Assembly: GCF_026625765.1 (NCBI RefSeq)
Contig: NZ_CP113062.1
Location: 2,976,001 to 3,040,000 of the forward strand
Direction: 5' to 3'
Source: Frigoribacterium sp. SL97
GTDB taxonomy: Bacteria; Actinomycetota; Actinomycetes; Actinomycetales; Microbacteriaceae
Length of the DNA: 64,000 bases
Positions 35,964 to 44,288 of the stretch are shown here, in pieces (position 1 is the stretch's first letter; each line of letters opens with the position of its first letter). The position numbers were made by a program, and so were the translations under genes. Below the pieces are notes generated by a model, which had not been told where the DNA came from, ran no database searches, and worked only from the letters and a program-made list of their open reading frames with translations.

Positions 35964-37445
35964 TCAGGCGTGGATGTGCAACGCCTCGGCGGTCGCCCCG
36001 ATGGTCGACGCGGCCCGGCGTTCGTCGGACGAGAGGTCGTCGCCGTACGTGGGGATCATGGCGTTGAGCCGGGGCTTCCACGCCGCGATGCGGTCGGGGA
36101 AGCACCGCTCGAGCACGCTGAGCATGATCGGCACGGCCGTGGACGCCCCGGGGGACGCACCGAGCAGGCCTGCGATGGTGCCGTCGCCCGCCGTGATGAC
36201 CTCGGTGCCGAACTGCAGCACCCCGCCCTTCTTGCGGTCCTTCTTGATGACCTGCACCCGCTGACCGGCCGTGATGCGGTACCAGTCCTTCGGGTCGGCG
36301 TCGGGCATGAACTCGCGCAGCGCCTCGAACTTGGTCTGCTTGCTCGCCGCCAGTTGCCCCACGAGGTACTTCACGAGCGAGAGGTTGGCGAGCCCGGCCC
36401 GGATCATCGGGTAGAGGTTGTGGGCACGGATCGACGCGAAGAGGTCGAACATCGAGCCGTGCTTGAGGAACTTCGGGCTGAAACCGGCGTAGGGCCCGAA
36501 CATCAGGCTGGCCTGCCCGTCGACGACGCGCGTGTCGAGGTGCGGCACGGACATCGGGGGCGAGCCGACGGCGGCCTTGCCGTAGACCTTGGCCTGGTGC
36601 TTGCCGACGATCGCGGGATCGTCGCAACGGAGGAACTCACCGCTGACCGGGAACCCGCCGAAGCCCTTGATCTCGTCGATGCCCGACTTCTGCAGCAGGT
36701 GCAGCGCTCCCCCACCGGCACCGACGAAGACGAAGCGCGCGTCGACGGTCGTCGGCGTGCCACCGACCTGCTTGCGGAGGGCCACCCGCCACGTGCCGTC
36801 GGCGAGCTTCGTGAGGTTCGTGACGCGGTGGTCGACCTCGAGGATCGCCCCCTCGCCCTGCAGGTAGGTGAGGAGGAGGCGCGTGAGGGACCCGAAGTCG
36901 ACGTCCGTGCCGGCGGCGATGCGCGTCGCCGCGATCGGCTGCCCCTTCGCCCGTCCCGGGATGAGGACCGGTGCCCACGACCGGATGACGGACGCGTCGG
37001 TGCTGAACTCGAGCCCCTGGAACAGCGGGTGCTCGCGCAGGGCCTCGTGGCGCTTGCGGAGGTACTCGACGTTCTTCTCGCCCCAGACGAAGCTCATGTG
37101 CGGGGTCGAGTTGATGAAGGCGTCCGGCTGGGGCAAGGCCCCCTCGGCCACGAGGAACGACCAGAACTGCCGCGACACCTGGAACTGCTCGTTGACCTTG
37201 ACGGCGCTCGACGTGTCGATGGTGCCGTCGGAGCGCTCGGGCGTGTAGTTGAGCTCGCAGAGGGCGGAGTGGCCCGTGCCCGCGTTGTTCCAGGGGTTGC
37301 TCGACTCGAGGGCGACGTCGCCCAGCGCCTCGTAGATCTGGATCGTCCAACTCGGCTCGAGCTGTTTGATCATGGCACCGAGGGTGGCACTCATGATGCC
37401 TGCCCCGATGAGGGCTACGTCGACGGGCTTCTTCGCATCGGTCAC
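35964..37445 (-). CDS. mqo: Malate:quinone oxidoreductase
   Basis: A 493-residue FAD-dependent, membrane-associated enzyme that oxidises malate to oxaloacetate and passes electrons to quinone. The N-terminal FAD fold shows VDVALIGAGIMSATLGAMI. The family segments SSNPWNNAGTGHSALCELNYTP, FVFVGAGGGALHLLQKSGI and GFGGFPVSGEFLRC are intact, and the C-terminus has GASPGASTAVPIML. Length is normal. It appears to be transcribed alone; the asd terminator lies between it and asd. In this clade Mqo commonly serves the TCA cycle alongside or instead of cytosolic malate dehydrogenase. Confidence 0.95.
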   Translation of the reverse strand: MTDAKKPVDVALIGAGIMSATLGAMIKQLEPSWTIQIYEALGDVALESSNPWNNAGTGHSALCELNYTPERSDGTIDTSSAVKVNEQFQVSRQFWSFLVAEGALPQPDAFINSTPHMSFVWGEKNVEYLRKRHEALREHPLFQGLEFSTDASVIRSWAPVLIPGRAKGQPIAATRIAAGTDVDFGSLTRLLLTYLQGEGAILEVDHRVTNLTKLADGTWRVALRKQVGGTPTTVDARFVFVGAGGGALHLLQKSGIDEIKGFGGFPVSGEFLRCDDPAIVGKHQAKVYGKAAVGSPPMSVPHLDTRVVDGQASLMFGPYAGFSPKFLKHGSMFDLFASIRAHNLYPMIRAGLANLSLVKYLVGQLAASKQTKFEALREFMPDADPKDWYRITAGQRVQVIKKDRKKGGVLQFGTEVITAGDGTIAGLLGASPGASTAVPIMLSVLERCFPDRIAAWKPRLNAMIPTYGDDLSSDERRAASTIGATAEALHIHA

Positions 37446-37500
37446 GACGTCAGTCTAGGCCCGGCCCCCTCGGCGACCCCGGGTGGCCGCCGGAGCACGA

Positions 37501-37534
37501 CACCCCGGTGTCTCGATGTCGAGAGACCGGGGTG
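37501..37534 (-). terminator. Hairpin terminator after lysC-asd
   Basis: A 15-bp stem with one mismatch (37501-37515 with 37520-37534) closes a 4-base loop, 41 bases past the asd stop on the minus strand. Confidence 0.65.
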
Positions 37535-37574
37535 CGACGCATCACCGGCCCCTCGGGCGACCGGCGTCGACGGA

Positions 37575-38627
37575 TCAGGCGACGGCGCGTTCGGCGGCGA
37601 CGAGCTCGGCGATCTGCACGGCGTTGAGCGCCGCACCCTTGCGGAGGTTGTCGTTGCTGATGAAGAACGCGAGCCCACGGTGACCGGGGACGCCCTCGTC
37701 GTGCCGGATGCGGCCGACGAAGCTGGGGTCGGCTCCCGCCGCCTCGAGCGGGGTCGGGACGTCGGTGAGGACCACCCCGGGGGCGTCGCGCAGGAGTTCT
37801 TCCGCGCGCTCCGCCGTGATGTCCGAGGCGAACTCGGCGTTGATCGAGAGCGAGTGCCCCGTGAAGACCGGCACCCGGACGCACGTGCCGCTGACCAGCA
37901 GGTCGGGGCGCTCGAGGATCTTGCGGCTCTCGTTGCGCAGCTTCTTCTCTTCGTCGGTCTCGTTCGTGCCGTCGTCCACGATGCTGCCCGCGAGCGGGAT
38001 GACGTCGAAGGCGATGGGACGGACGTACGTGACCGGCTCGGGCAGGTCGACCGCGCGACCGTCGTGCACGAGGCCGATGGTGTCGCCCTCGATCGCGGCA
38101 CGGGTCTGCTGCAGCAGCTCGTCGGCGCCGGCGAGTCCACTGCCCGACACCGCCTGGTAGGTGCTGACGATCAGGCGCTGCAGGGTGGCCTCGGTGTCGA
38201 GCACCTTCAGCACGGGCATGGCCGCCATGGTCGTGCAGTTGGGGTTGGCGACGATGCCCTTGACCGCCTCGCGGAGGGCGTGGGGGTTGACCTCGCTGAC
38301 CACCAGGGGCACCTCGGGGTCCATGCGCCAGGCGCTCGAGTTGTCGATGACCAGTGCCCCGGCCGCGGCGAACCGTGGCGCGTGGGCCCGCGAGCCCGTC
38401 GCGCCCGCCGAGAAGAGGGCGATGTCGAGACCCGCGGGGTCGGCCGTCTCGACGTCCTCGACCACGATGTCGACACCGCGGAACGGCAGGGTCGTGCCCG
38501 CCGACCGGGCGGTGGCGAAGAAGCGGATCTCGGCGATCGGGAAGTCGCGCTCGTCGAGCAGCGTGCGCATGACCTTGCCGACCTGTCCGGTCGCGCCGAT
38601 CACGCCGACGCGCAGTCCTTCGGCCAT
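37575..38627 (-). CDS. asd: Aspartate-semialdehyde dehydrogenase
   Basis: A 350-residue NADPH-dependent enzyme reducing aspartyl phosphate, the second step toward lysine, threonine, methionine and diaminopimelate. GVIGATGQVGKVM is the nucleotide-binding loop, and catalytic Cys lies in VANPNCTTMAAMPVL. The active-site His lies in FTGHSLSINAEF. The ATG at 38627 is fixed by AGGAGG five bases upstream. The gene follows lysC after 116 bases. That gap contains a duplicated TTCGGTGGTGCGGG stretch and two GGAGGCGCG-type 9-mers. Confidence 0.95.
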   Translation of the reverse strand: MAEGLRVGVIGATGQVGKVMRTLLDERDFPIAEIRFFATARSAGTTLPFRGVDIVVEDVETADPAGLDIALFSAGATGSRAHAPRFAAAGALVIDNSSAWRMDPEVPLVVSEVNPHALREAVKGIVANPNCTTMAAMPVLKVLDTEATLQRLIVSTYQAVSGSGLAGADELLQQTRAAIEGDTIGLVHDGRAVDLPEPVTYVRPIAFDVIPLAGSIVDDGTNETDEEKKLRNESRKILERPDLLVSGTCVRVPVFTGHSLSINAEFASDITAERAEELLRDAPGVVLTDVPTPLEAAGADPSFVGRIRHDEGVPGHRGLAFFISNDNLRKGAALNAVQIAELVAAERAVA

Positions 38628-38743
38628 GGGTGCCTCCTGGGTTTCGGTGGTGCGGGGTTCGGTGGTGCGGGTCCTGGCCCGGTGGGAGCCGGGTCGGGAG
38701 GCGCGGTGCGGTGGCCGCGCGCCTCCTCGGGTGGTGGGTCGCG

Positions 38744-40009
38744 TCAGCGGCCGGTGCCGCCGTGGACGACGGCGTCGACCTCGGCGTCGAGGCCGAAGGC
38801 CGAGTGGACGACGCGTAGGGCGTCGTTCAGGGTGTCGGCCCGCGTGACCACCGAGATGCGGATCTCGCTGGTCGAGATCATCTCGATGTTGATTCCGGCC
38901 TCGAAGAGGGCCGTGAACAGCCGCGCCGAGACGCCGGCGTTGGTGCGCATGCCCGCGCCGACGAGGGCCAGCTTGCCGATCTGGTCGTCGTACTGCAGGG
39001 ACTCGAAGCCGATCTCGGCCCGGTCGGACTCGAGGGCCTGGAGCACGACGGCACCCTCGGACTTCGGCAGGGTGAACGAGATGTCGGTGCGGCTGGTCGA
39101 CGCCGCCGACACGTTCTGCACGATCATGTCGATGTTGGCGCCGGTCTTGGCGACCGTGCGGAAGATCTGGGCGGCCTTGCCCGGGACGTCGGGGACGCCG
39201 ACGACGGTGATCTTGCCCTCGCTGAGGTCGCCCGCGACCCCGCTGATGATGGGTTCTTCCACGTTCTCTCCCTCTTTCGGGTTGACGACGAGCGTGCCCT
39301 CGTTGTTGTTGAACGACGAGCGGACGTGCAGGGTGACCCCGTGACGCCGGGCGTACTCGACGGCACGGATGTAGAGCACCTTCGACCCGGCGGCGGCGAG
39401 CTCGAGCATCTCTTCGCTCGTGACGCGGTCGAGCTTGCGGGCCTTGGGCACGACGCGGGGGTCGGCCGTGAAGACGCCGTCGACGTCGGTGTAGATCTCG
39501 CACACGTCGGCGTCGAGCGCCGCGGCGAGGGCGACGGCGGTCGTGTCGGAGCCGCCGCGACCGAGGGTCGTGATGTCGCCCGTGGACCGGTTGAACCCCT
39601 GGAAGCCGGCGACGATCGCCACGTACCCGGCGTCGAGCGCGTCACGCACCCGTCCGGGCGTCACGTCGACGATGCGGGCCTTGCCGTGCTGGGCGTCGGT
39701 GATCATGCCGGCCTGGCTGCCCGTGTACGAGCGGGCCTCGACGCCCAGGCTGCGGATCGCCATGGCGAGCAGGGCCATGCTGATGCGCTCGCCCGCGGTG
39801 AGCAGCATGTCGAGCTCGCGACCGCCGGGCAGCGGGCTGACCTCGTTGGCCAGGTCGAGCAGTTCGTCGGTGGTGTCGCCCATCGCGCTGACGGCCACGA
39901 CGACGTCGTTGCCGGCCTTCCGCGTCTCGACGATGCGCTTGGCGACGCGCTTGATGCTCTCGGCATCGGCGACGGACGACCCGCCGAATTTCTGCACGAT
40001 CAAGCTCAC
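38744..40009 (-). CDS. lysC: Aspartate kinase, with a probable internally started beta subunit
   Basis: A 421-residue kinase phosphorylating aspartate at the head of the aspartate-family pathway. The kinase domain starts LIVQKFGGSSVADAESI and has VVVAVSAMGDTTDELL and GRGGSDTTAVALAAAL. The regulatory part has two ACT domains (about 265-410) with VGVPDVPGKAAQIF and EIRISVVTRAD. GTG 40009 has AGGAG five bases upstream. An in-frame GTG at 39262-39260 behind GAGGGAGAG would give a 172-residue chain, the size and position of the beta subunit of Corynebacterium LysC. asd follows. Confidence 0.95.
   Translation of the reverse strand: MSLIVQKFGGSSVADAESIKRVAKRIVETRKAGNDVVVAVSAMGDTTDELLDLANEVSPLPGGRELDMLLTAGERISMALLAMAIRSLGVEARSYTGSQAGMITDAQHGKARIVDVTPGRVRDALDAGYVAIVAGFQGFNRSTGDITTLGRGGSDTTAVALAAALDADVCEIYTDVDGVFTADPRVVPKARKLDRVTSEEMLELAAAGSKVLYIRAVEYARRHGVTLHVRSSFNNNEGTLVVNPKEGENVEEPIISGVAGDLSEGKITVVGVPDVPGKAAQIFRTVAKTGANIDMIVQNVSAASTSRTDISFTLPKSEGAVVLQALESDRAEIGFESLQYDDQIGKLALVGAGMRTNAGVSARLFTALFEAGINIEMISTSEIRISVVTRADTLNDALRVVHSAFGLDAEVDAVVHGGTGR
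39260..39275 (-). promoter_or_regulatory. Internal translation start of the LysC beta subunit (predicted)
   Basis: On the minus strand GAGGGAGAG lies a few bases before an in-frame GTG (39262-39260) that opens VEEPIISGVAGDLSEGK. The product would be the ACT-domain half only (38744-39262, 172 residues), as in alpha2beta2 aspartokinases. Confidence 0.55.
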
Positions 40010-40134
40010 GGTGACTCCTGAGAAGGGGGACTGGGCGCGCCGGAGGACGGCTCACGCCTGCGTCCGGCGATTCTATTCGGTGTCGAGAGCGTGTGACGTA
40101 CGTCGGTCGCGGGGCGTCATCGGCGCCTCTCCCC

Positions 40135-40140
40135 TACGGT
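40135..40140 (+). promoter_or_regulatory. -10 element of a leaderless DUF1206 transcript
   Basis: TACGGT is followed by six bases and the ATG at 40147, with no Shine-Dalgarno sequence. Confidence 0.45.
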
Positions 40141-40146
40141 GGACCG

Positions 40147-40956
40147 ATGCCCGACACCACCGACCAGGCCCGCGGCGCCGCCAGCCGCCTCCAGGACAGC
40201 CGCGCCCTCACGACCGCCGCCCGCGTCGGCTTCGCCATGAACGGCCTGCTCCACGTCGTGATCGGCGTGATCGCCCTCGGCGTCGCGTTCGGAGGTGGAG
40301 GAGAGGCCGACCAGGGCGGTGCCCTCGGGCAGTTCGCGTCCCGCCCGGGCGGGGTCTTCCTCCTCTGGCTGATCGTCGTCGGGCTCTGGGGCCTCGGCCT
40401 CTTCCAGCTGCTCGAAGCCGCTCTCGTCCGCGGGACGGACAAGGACGCCTGGGCCGAGCGCGCGAAGGAGGGCGGCAAGGGCGTCGCCTACCTCGCCGTC
40501 GGGTTCACGGCCTTCACCTTCGCCCGGGGCTCGTCGTCGGACAGCTCGGGGCAGACCCAGACGCTCAGCGCCCGGCTGCTCTCCGCACCCGGGGGCGTCG
40601 TGCTCCTCGTCGTCGTCGCGCTCGCCATCGTGGCGATCGGGGCCTACTTCGTCGTGAAGGGCGTGAAGCAGAAGTTCCGCGAGGACCTCACGCTGCCGGG
40701 CGGTGCGGCGGGACGGGGCACGGTCGCCCTCGGCGTCACGGGGTACGTGGCCAAGGGGATCGCCCTGGGCGTGGTGGGCGTGCTGTTCGCGGTCGCGGCC
40801 GTCACCTCGGACCCGAGCGAGGCCACGGGGCTCGACGGCGCGCTGAAGGCCCTCGCGGCCCTCCCGTTCGGCGTGGTGGTGCTGACGGCCGTCGCCCTGG
40901 GGCTCATGGCCTACGGTGTGTACTGCGCCGTTCGGGCACGGCGCGCCCGCCTCTGA
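40147..40956 (+). CDS. DUF1206 integral membrane protein
   Basis: A 269-residue protein with six predicted membrane helices in three repeated pairs. Each pair begins with an Arg/Gly-rich helix start: ARVGFAMNGLLHVVIGVIAL, GKGVAYLAVGFTAFTF and GVTGYVAKGIALGVVGVLF. This triple DUF1206 repeat is the family's hallmark; no function is established. It is read divergently from lysC and convergently to recR, breaking the otherwise reverse-strand recR-lysC-asd run. The ATG is supported by the adjacent -10 box. Confidence 0.83.
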   Translation: MPDTTDQARGAASRLQDSRALTTAARVGFAMNGLLHVVIGVIALGVAFGGGGEADQGGALGQFASRPGGVFLLWLIVVGLWGLGLFQLLEAALVRGTDKDAWAERAKEGGKGVAYLAVGFTAFTFARGSSSDSSGQTQTLSARLLSAPGGVVLLVVVALAIVAIGAYFVVKGVKQKFREDLTLPGGAAGRGTVALGVTGYVAKGIALGVVGVLFAVAAVTSDPSEATGLDGALKALAALPFGVVVLTAVALGLMAYGVYCAVRARRARL

Positions 40957-40997
40957 CGGGCAGGCGCGCGCCGGACGGGTTCAGGAGGCGCGGGTCG

Positions 40998-41597
40998 TCA
41001 TTCGGAGACGAGCCGGCGGCCCTCGAAGGCGCGGCCGAGCGTGACCTCGTCGGCGTACTCGAGGTCGCCGCCCACGGGCAACCCCGAGGCCAGTCGCGTC
41101 ACCCGGAGACCGAAGGGCGCGAGCATCCGGGAGAGGTACGTCGCGGTCGCCTCGCCCTCGAGGTTGGGATCGGTGGCGATGATGACCTCTTGCACGGTGT
41201 CGTCGGCGAGACGCTGCACCAACTGGCGGATGCGCAGATCGTCGGGACCGATGCCGTCGATGGGACTGATCGCCCCGCCGAGCACGTGGTACAGACCGCG
41301 GAACTCGCGGGTGCGCTCGATGGCCTGGACGTCCTTGGCCTCTTCGACGACGCAGATCGTGGCGGGCGAGCGACGCGGGTCACGGCAGATGTTGCACGTC
41401 TCTTGTTCGCTGACGTTGCCGCAGATCTCGCAGAAACGCACCTTGGTCTTGACGTCGACGAGCAGCTCGGCGAGGCGTGACGTGTCGAAGGACTCGTTCT
41501 GCACGATGTGGAACGCGATGCGCTGCGCCGACTTGGGCCCGATGCCGGGGAGGCGACCGAATTCGTCGATCAGCTCTTGGACGATGCCTTCGTACAC
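40998..41597 (-). CDS. recR: Recombination mediator protein RecR
   Basis: A 199-residue protein of the RecFOR gap-repair pathway. The N-terminal helix-hairpin-helix has RLPGIGPKSAQRIAFHI; the zinc finger has CEICGNVSEQETCNIC; the TOPRIM domain has ICVVEEAKDVQAIERT and ATDPNLEGEATATYL. All features and the length are standard. Its start lies three bases after the dnaX stop, the widely conserved dnaX-recR pair. Confidence 0.95.
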   Translation of the reverse strand: MYEGIVQELIDEFGRLPGIGPKSAQRIAFHIVQNESFDTSRLAELLVDVKTKVRFCEICGNVSEQETCNICRDPRRSPATICVVEEAKDVQAIERTREFRGLYHVLGGAISPIDGIGPDDLRIRQLVQRLADDTVQEVIIATDPNLEGEATATYLSRMLAPFGLRVTRLASGLPVGGDLEYADEVTLGRAFEGRRLVSE

Positions 41598-41600
41598 GCG

Positions 41601-44152
41601 CTACTCGCTTCTCTGAGGCGTGACCCGGGGGGCGATCGTCTCTTCTTCGATGAACTGGGCCCCGAGGATCTCGCGCACGACGGCCTCGCCGTAGCGCGAC
41701 CCGGCGGGGATGCCCCGGCGCGGGTCACCGGTCGCCGCGCGACGCTCGGCCACCGACGGACCCGCACCGGCGGAGGCGGTCGGTGTGCTGGTGGCCGCTG
41801 TGGAGGGCGACGGGGCGGCGGCGGCGGGGCGAGCCGGGGGCACGTCGACCTCGGGCGGAGGAGGCGCGGCGTCGACCGTCGGGACGCCGCCGGGCGGTTC
41901 TTCGGTGATGTGCTCGGGTTCGTCGGGCTCGGGGGCGGGGTCTGCGGGATGGGGGCGACGTCCCACCCGGTGACGGGGGTCGAGCCGCCGGACCGCCCGG
42001 CGGACGCGGACGCCGGAGCGCCGGACCGCCCCGCCGACGCGGGCGCCGGGGCGCCGGACCGCGCGGCGGCCTCGGGCGCCGCAGCCGGCGCGGGAGCCAG
42101 GGACGGGCTCGGCGCCGGCGACGCGGAGGCCTCGGGCGTCGACGACGTCGCGGCGGGGGCCGTGGCCCGGCCCGTCTCGGACGGCGCCGACCCCGGAGAC
42201 GCGGGCCCGGACGGCTGGCGTCCGGCCTCGGGCGCCGGTGTGGTCGACCGGCCGGTCTCTCGCGGCGCACCCGACGTGGCGGGAGGGGCGGCGGCGTCGA
42301 CGGGTGCACCCGTGGGGGTCGGGCCCGCGGGCCCGTCGCCCTCGACGCGGGCGATGTACTTCACCTTGACGCCGAGGACGTCGACGATCGCGCGTCGCAG
42401 GTACTCGCTGACGCCCTCGGCCGCGCCCTGCGGCCGCTTGAAGCTCTCGACGTCGTTGGCGCTGGGGAAGGCCAGCGTCAGCACGTCGTCGACGAAGTCG
42501 ACGACGGTGGCCGTGACGACGACCATCCAGGCCGTGCGCCGCGCCTTCTGGACGACCTCGACGATCTCGGGCCAGCTGTCACGCAACTGCTGGAGCGTGA
42601 CGGGAGCCGCGCCGCTCCCGGACGCCTGGCCGGTGTCGGGGCTCTGTGCCCACGCGGCCGAGTGCGGTGCGGACGGAGGCGCGGGTTCGGTCGGCGTGGC
42701 GGAGTCGGCCTGGTCGGCCCGGGTGGCAGAGGTCGACGGAGCGGCCGTCGCCCAGGACGCCGTCGCACTCTCGACGGCCGACGGGCCACCGGCCGCCTCG
42801 GTCGACGGCGTGGCCTCGACGGGCGAGGCGGACGGGGCCGACGCGGACGGGGCCGACGCGGACGGGGCCGACGCGGCGACGGGAGGCGTCGATCGACCCG
42901 CCGTCCGGACCTCGGCCGGCCGGGCAGCCGCCTGCGTCGACGGGGCAGCGGACGGACCGGGCACGGCGGACGGACCGGAGCCGGAGCCCTCGACCCCGAC
43001 GCGTCGTTCGAGGCGCTCGACCCGGGCGAGGGCGCCCCGGCCGGTCTGGTCGCTCTCGGGGACGAGGACGCGCGCGATCATCAGTTCGAGGTGCAGCCGC
43101 GGCGAGGTGGCCCCGGTCATGTCGGTGAGAGCGCGGTTCACGACGTCGGCCGAGCGCGACAGCTCCGCGGCGCCGAAGGCGTGCGACTGGTGCACGAGAC
43201 GGTCGAGCTCGTCAGCCGTGACGCCCCGCAACACGGCCGAGGCACCCTCGACGGTCGCTCCGACGACGATGAGGTCGCGCAGGCGTTCGAGCAGGTCTTC
43301 GACGAACCGCCGAGGGTCTTGCCCGGTCTGGACGACGCGGTCGACCGCAGCGAACGCCGCGGCGCCGTCACGGGCGCCCAGCGCCTCGACGACGTCGTCG
43401 AGCAGCGATGCATGGGTGTACCCGAGCAGCGCGACGGCGCGCTCGTACTGGATGGCGCCGTCCTCACTGCCGGCCATCAGCTGGTCGAGGAGCGAAAGGG
43501 TGTCGCGCACCGACCCGCCGCCGGCACGGACCACGAGCGGGAGCACGCCCGGGGCGGCCTCGACCGACTCGCTCTCGCAGAGTTCGTGGACGTACTCGAG
43601 CATCTGGGCCGGGGGCACGAGGCGGAACGGATAGTGGTGGGTGCGCGACCGGATGGTGCCGATCACCTTGTCGGGCTCGGTGGTCGCGAAGATGAACTTG
43701 ACGTGCTCGGGCGGTTCTTCGACGACCTTCAGCAGGGCGTTGAATCCCTGCGGGGTGACCATGTGGGCCTCGTCGAGGATGAAGATCTTGAAGCGGTCGC
43801 GAGCCGGGGCGAACACGGCCCGGTCACGGATGTCGCGGGCGTCGTCGACGCCGTTGTGGCTGGCCGCGTCGATCTCGATGACGTCGAGCGAGCCGCCGCC
43901 GTCGCGTGAGAGCTCGACGCACGACGCACAGACGCCGCACGGGGTGTCGGTCGGGCCCTGGGCACAGTTGAGGCAGCGGGCCAGGATGCGCGCGGACGTC
44001 GTCTTGCCGCAACCGCGCGGCCCGCTGAAGAGGTAGGCGTGGTTGACGCGGTTGGTGCGGAGTGCCGTGCGGAGCGGATCGGTCACCTGCGTCTGCCCGA
44101 TGAGCTCGGCGAAGTTCTCTGGCCGGTAACGGCGATACAGGGCGGTGACCAC
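41601..44152 (-). CDS. dnaX: DNA polymerase III subunits gamma/tau, apparent one-base deletion in the C-terminal region
   Basis: Clamp-loader ATPase. The N-terminal AAA+ module (1-365) has Walker A SGPRGCGKTTSA, zinc cysteines RCLNCAQ...CGVCASC, Walker B FILDEAHMV and sensor 1 FATTEP. A long Ala/Pro/Ser-rich linker follows (about 370-730), with a folded segment around LQQLRDSWPEIVEVV. Near 41944-41950 one base seems missing: before it the frame reads TGWDVAPIP, after it the natural end is in the next frame (ADPAPEPDEPEHITEEPPGG to GEAVVREILGAQFIEEE), stopping at 41601. Without correction the protein runs in an Arg/Pro-rich frame to 41570 (860 residues) and overlaps recR. Corrected length is about 850. 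Confidence 0.88.
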
Positions 44153-44236
44153 AGAGCAAGAGTAGTCGGGGCTACCGACAACGGTCGACGGCGGGAGTCG
44201 CCGTCGAGGGCCCCTCGCGGCGCCCCGGGCGCACGA

Positions 44237-44263
44237 GAGGGCCCGTCGTGTCGACGGGCCCTC
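44237..44263 (-). terminator. Hairpin terminator after the giant surface protein gene
   Basis: A 12-bp perfect stem (44237-44248 with 44252-44263) and a 3-base loop lie between the giant gene stop and dnaX. Confidence 0.6.
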
Positions 44264-44288
44264 GGGTGCGGCTCCCGGCCGGGGTGGA

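Noticed and set aside
41570..44152. Programmed frameshift in dnaX of the E. coli type
   Set aside because: No slippery heptamer or downstream pause hairpin is seen, and the shift would be needed for the full-length product; two other genes in the window show the same kind of one-base error.
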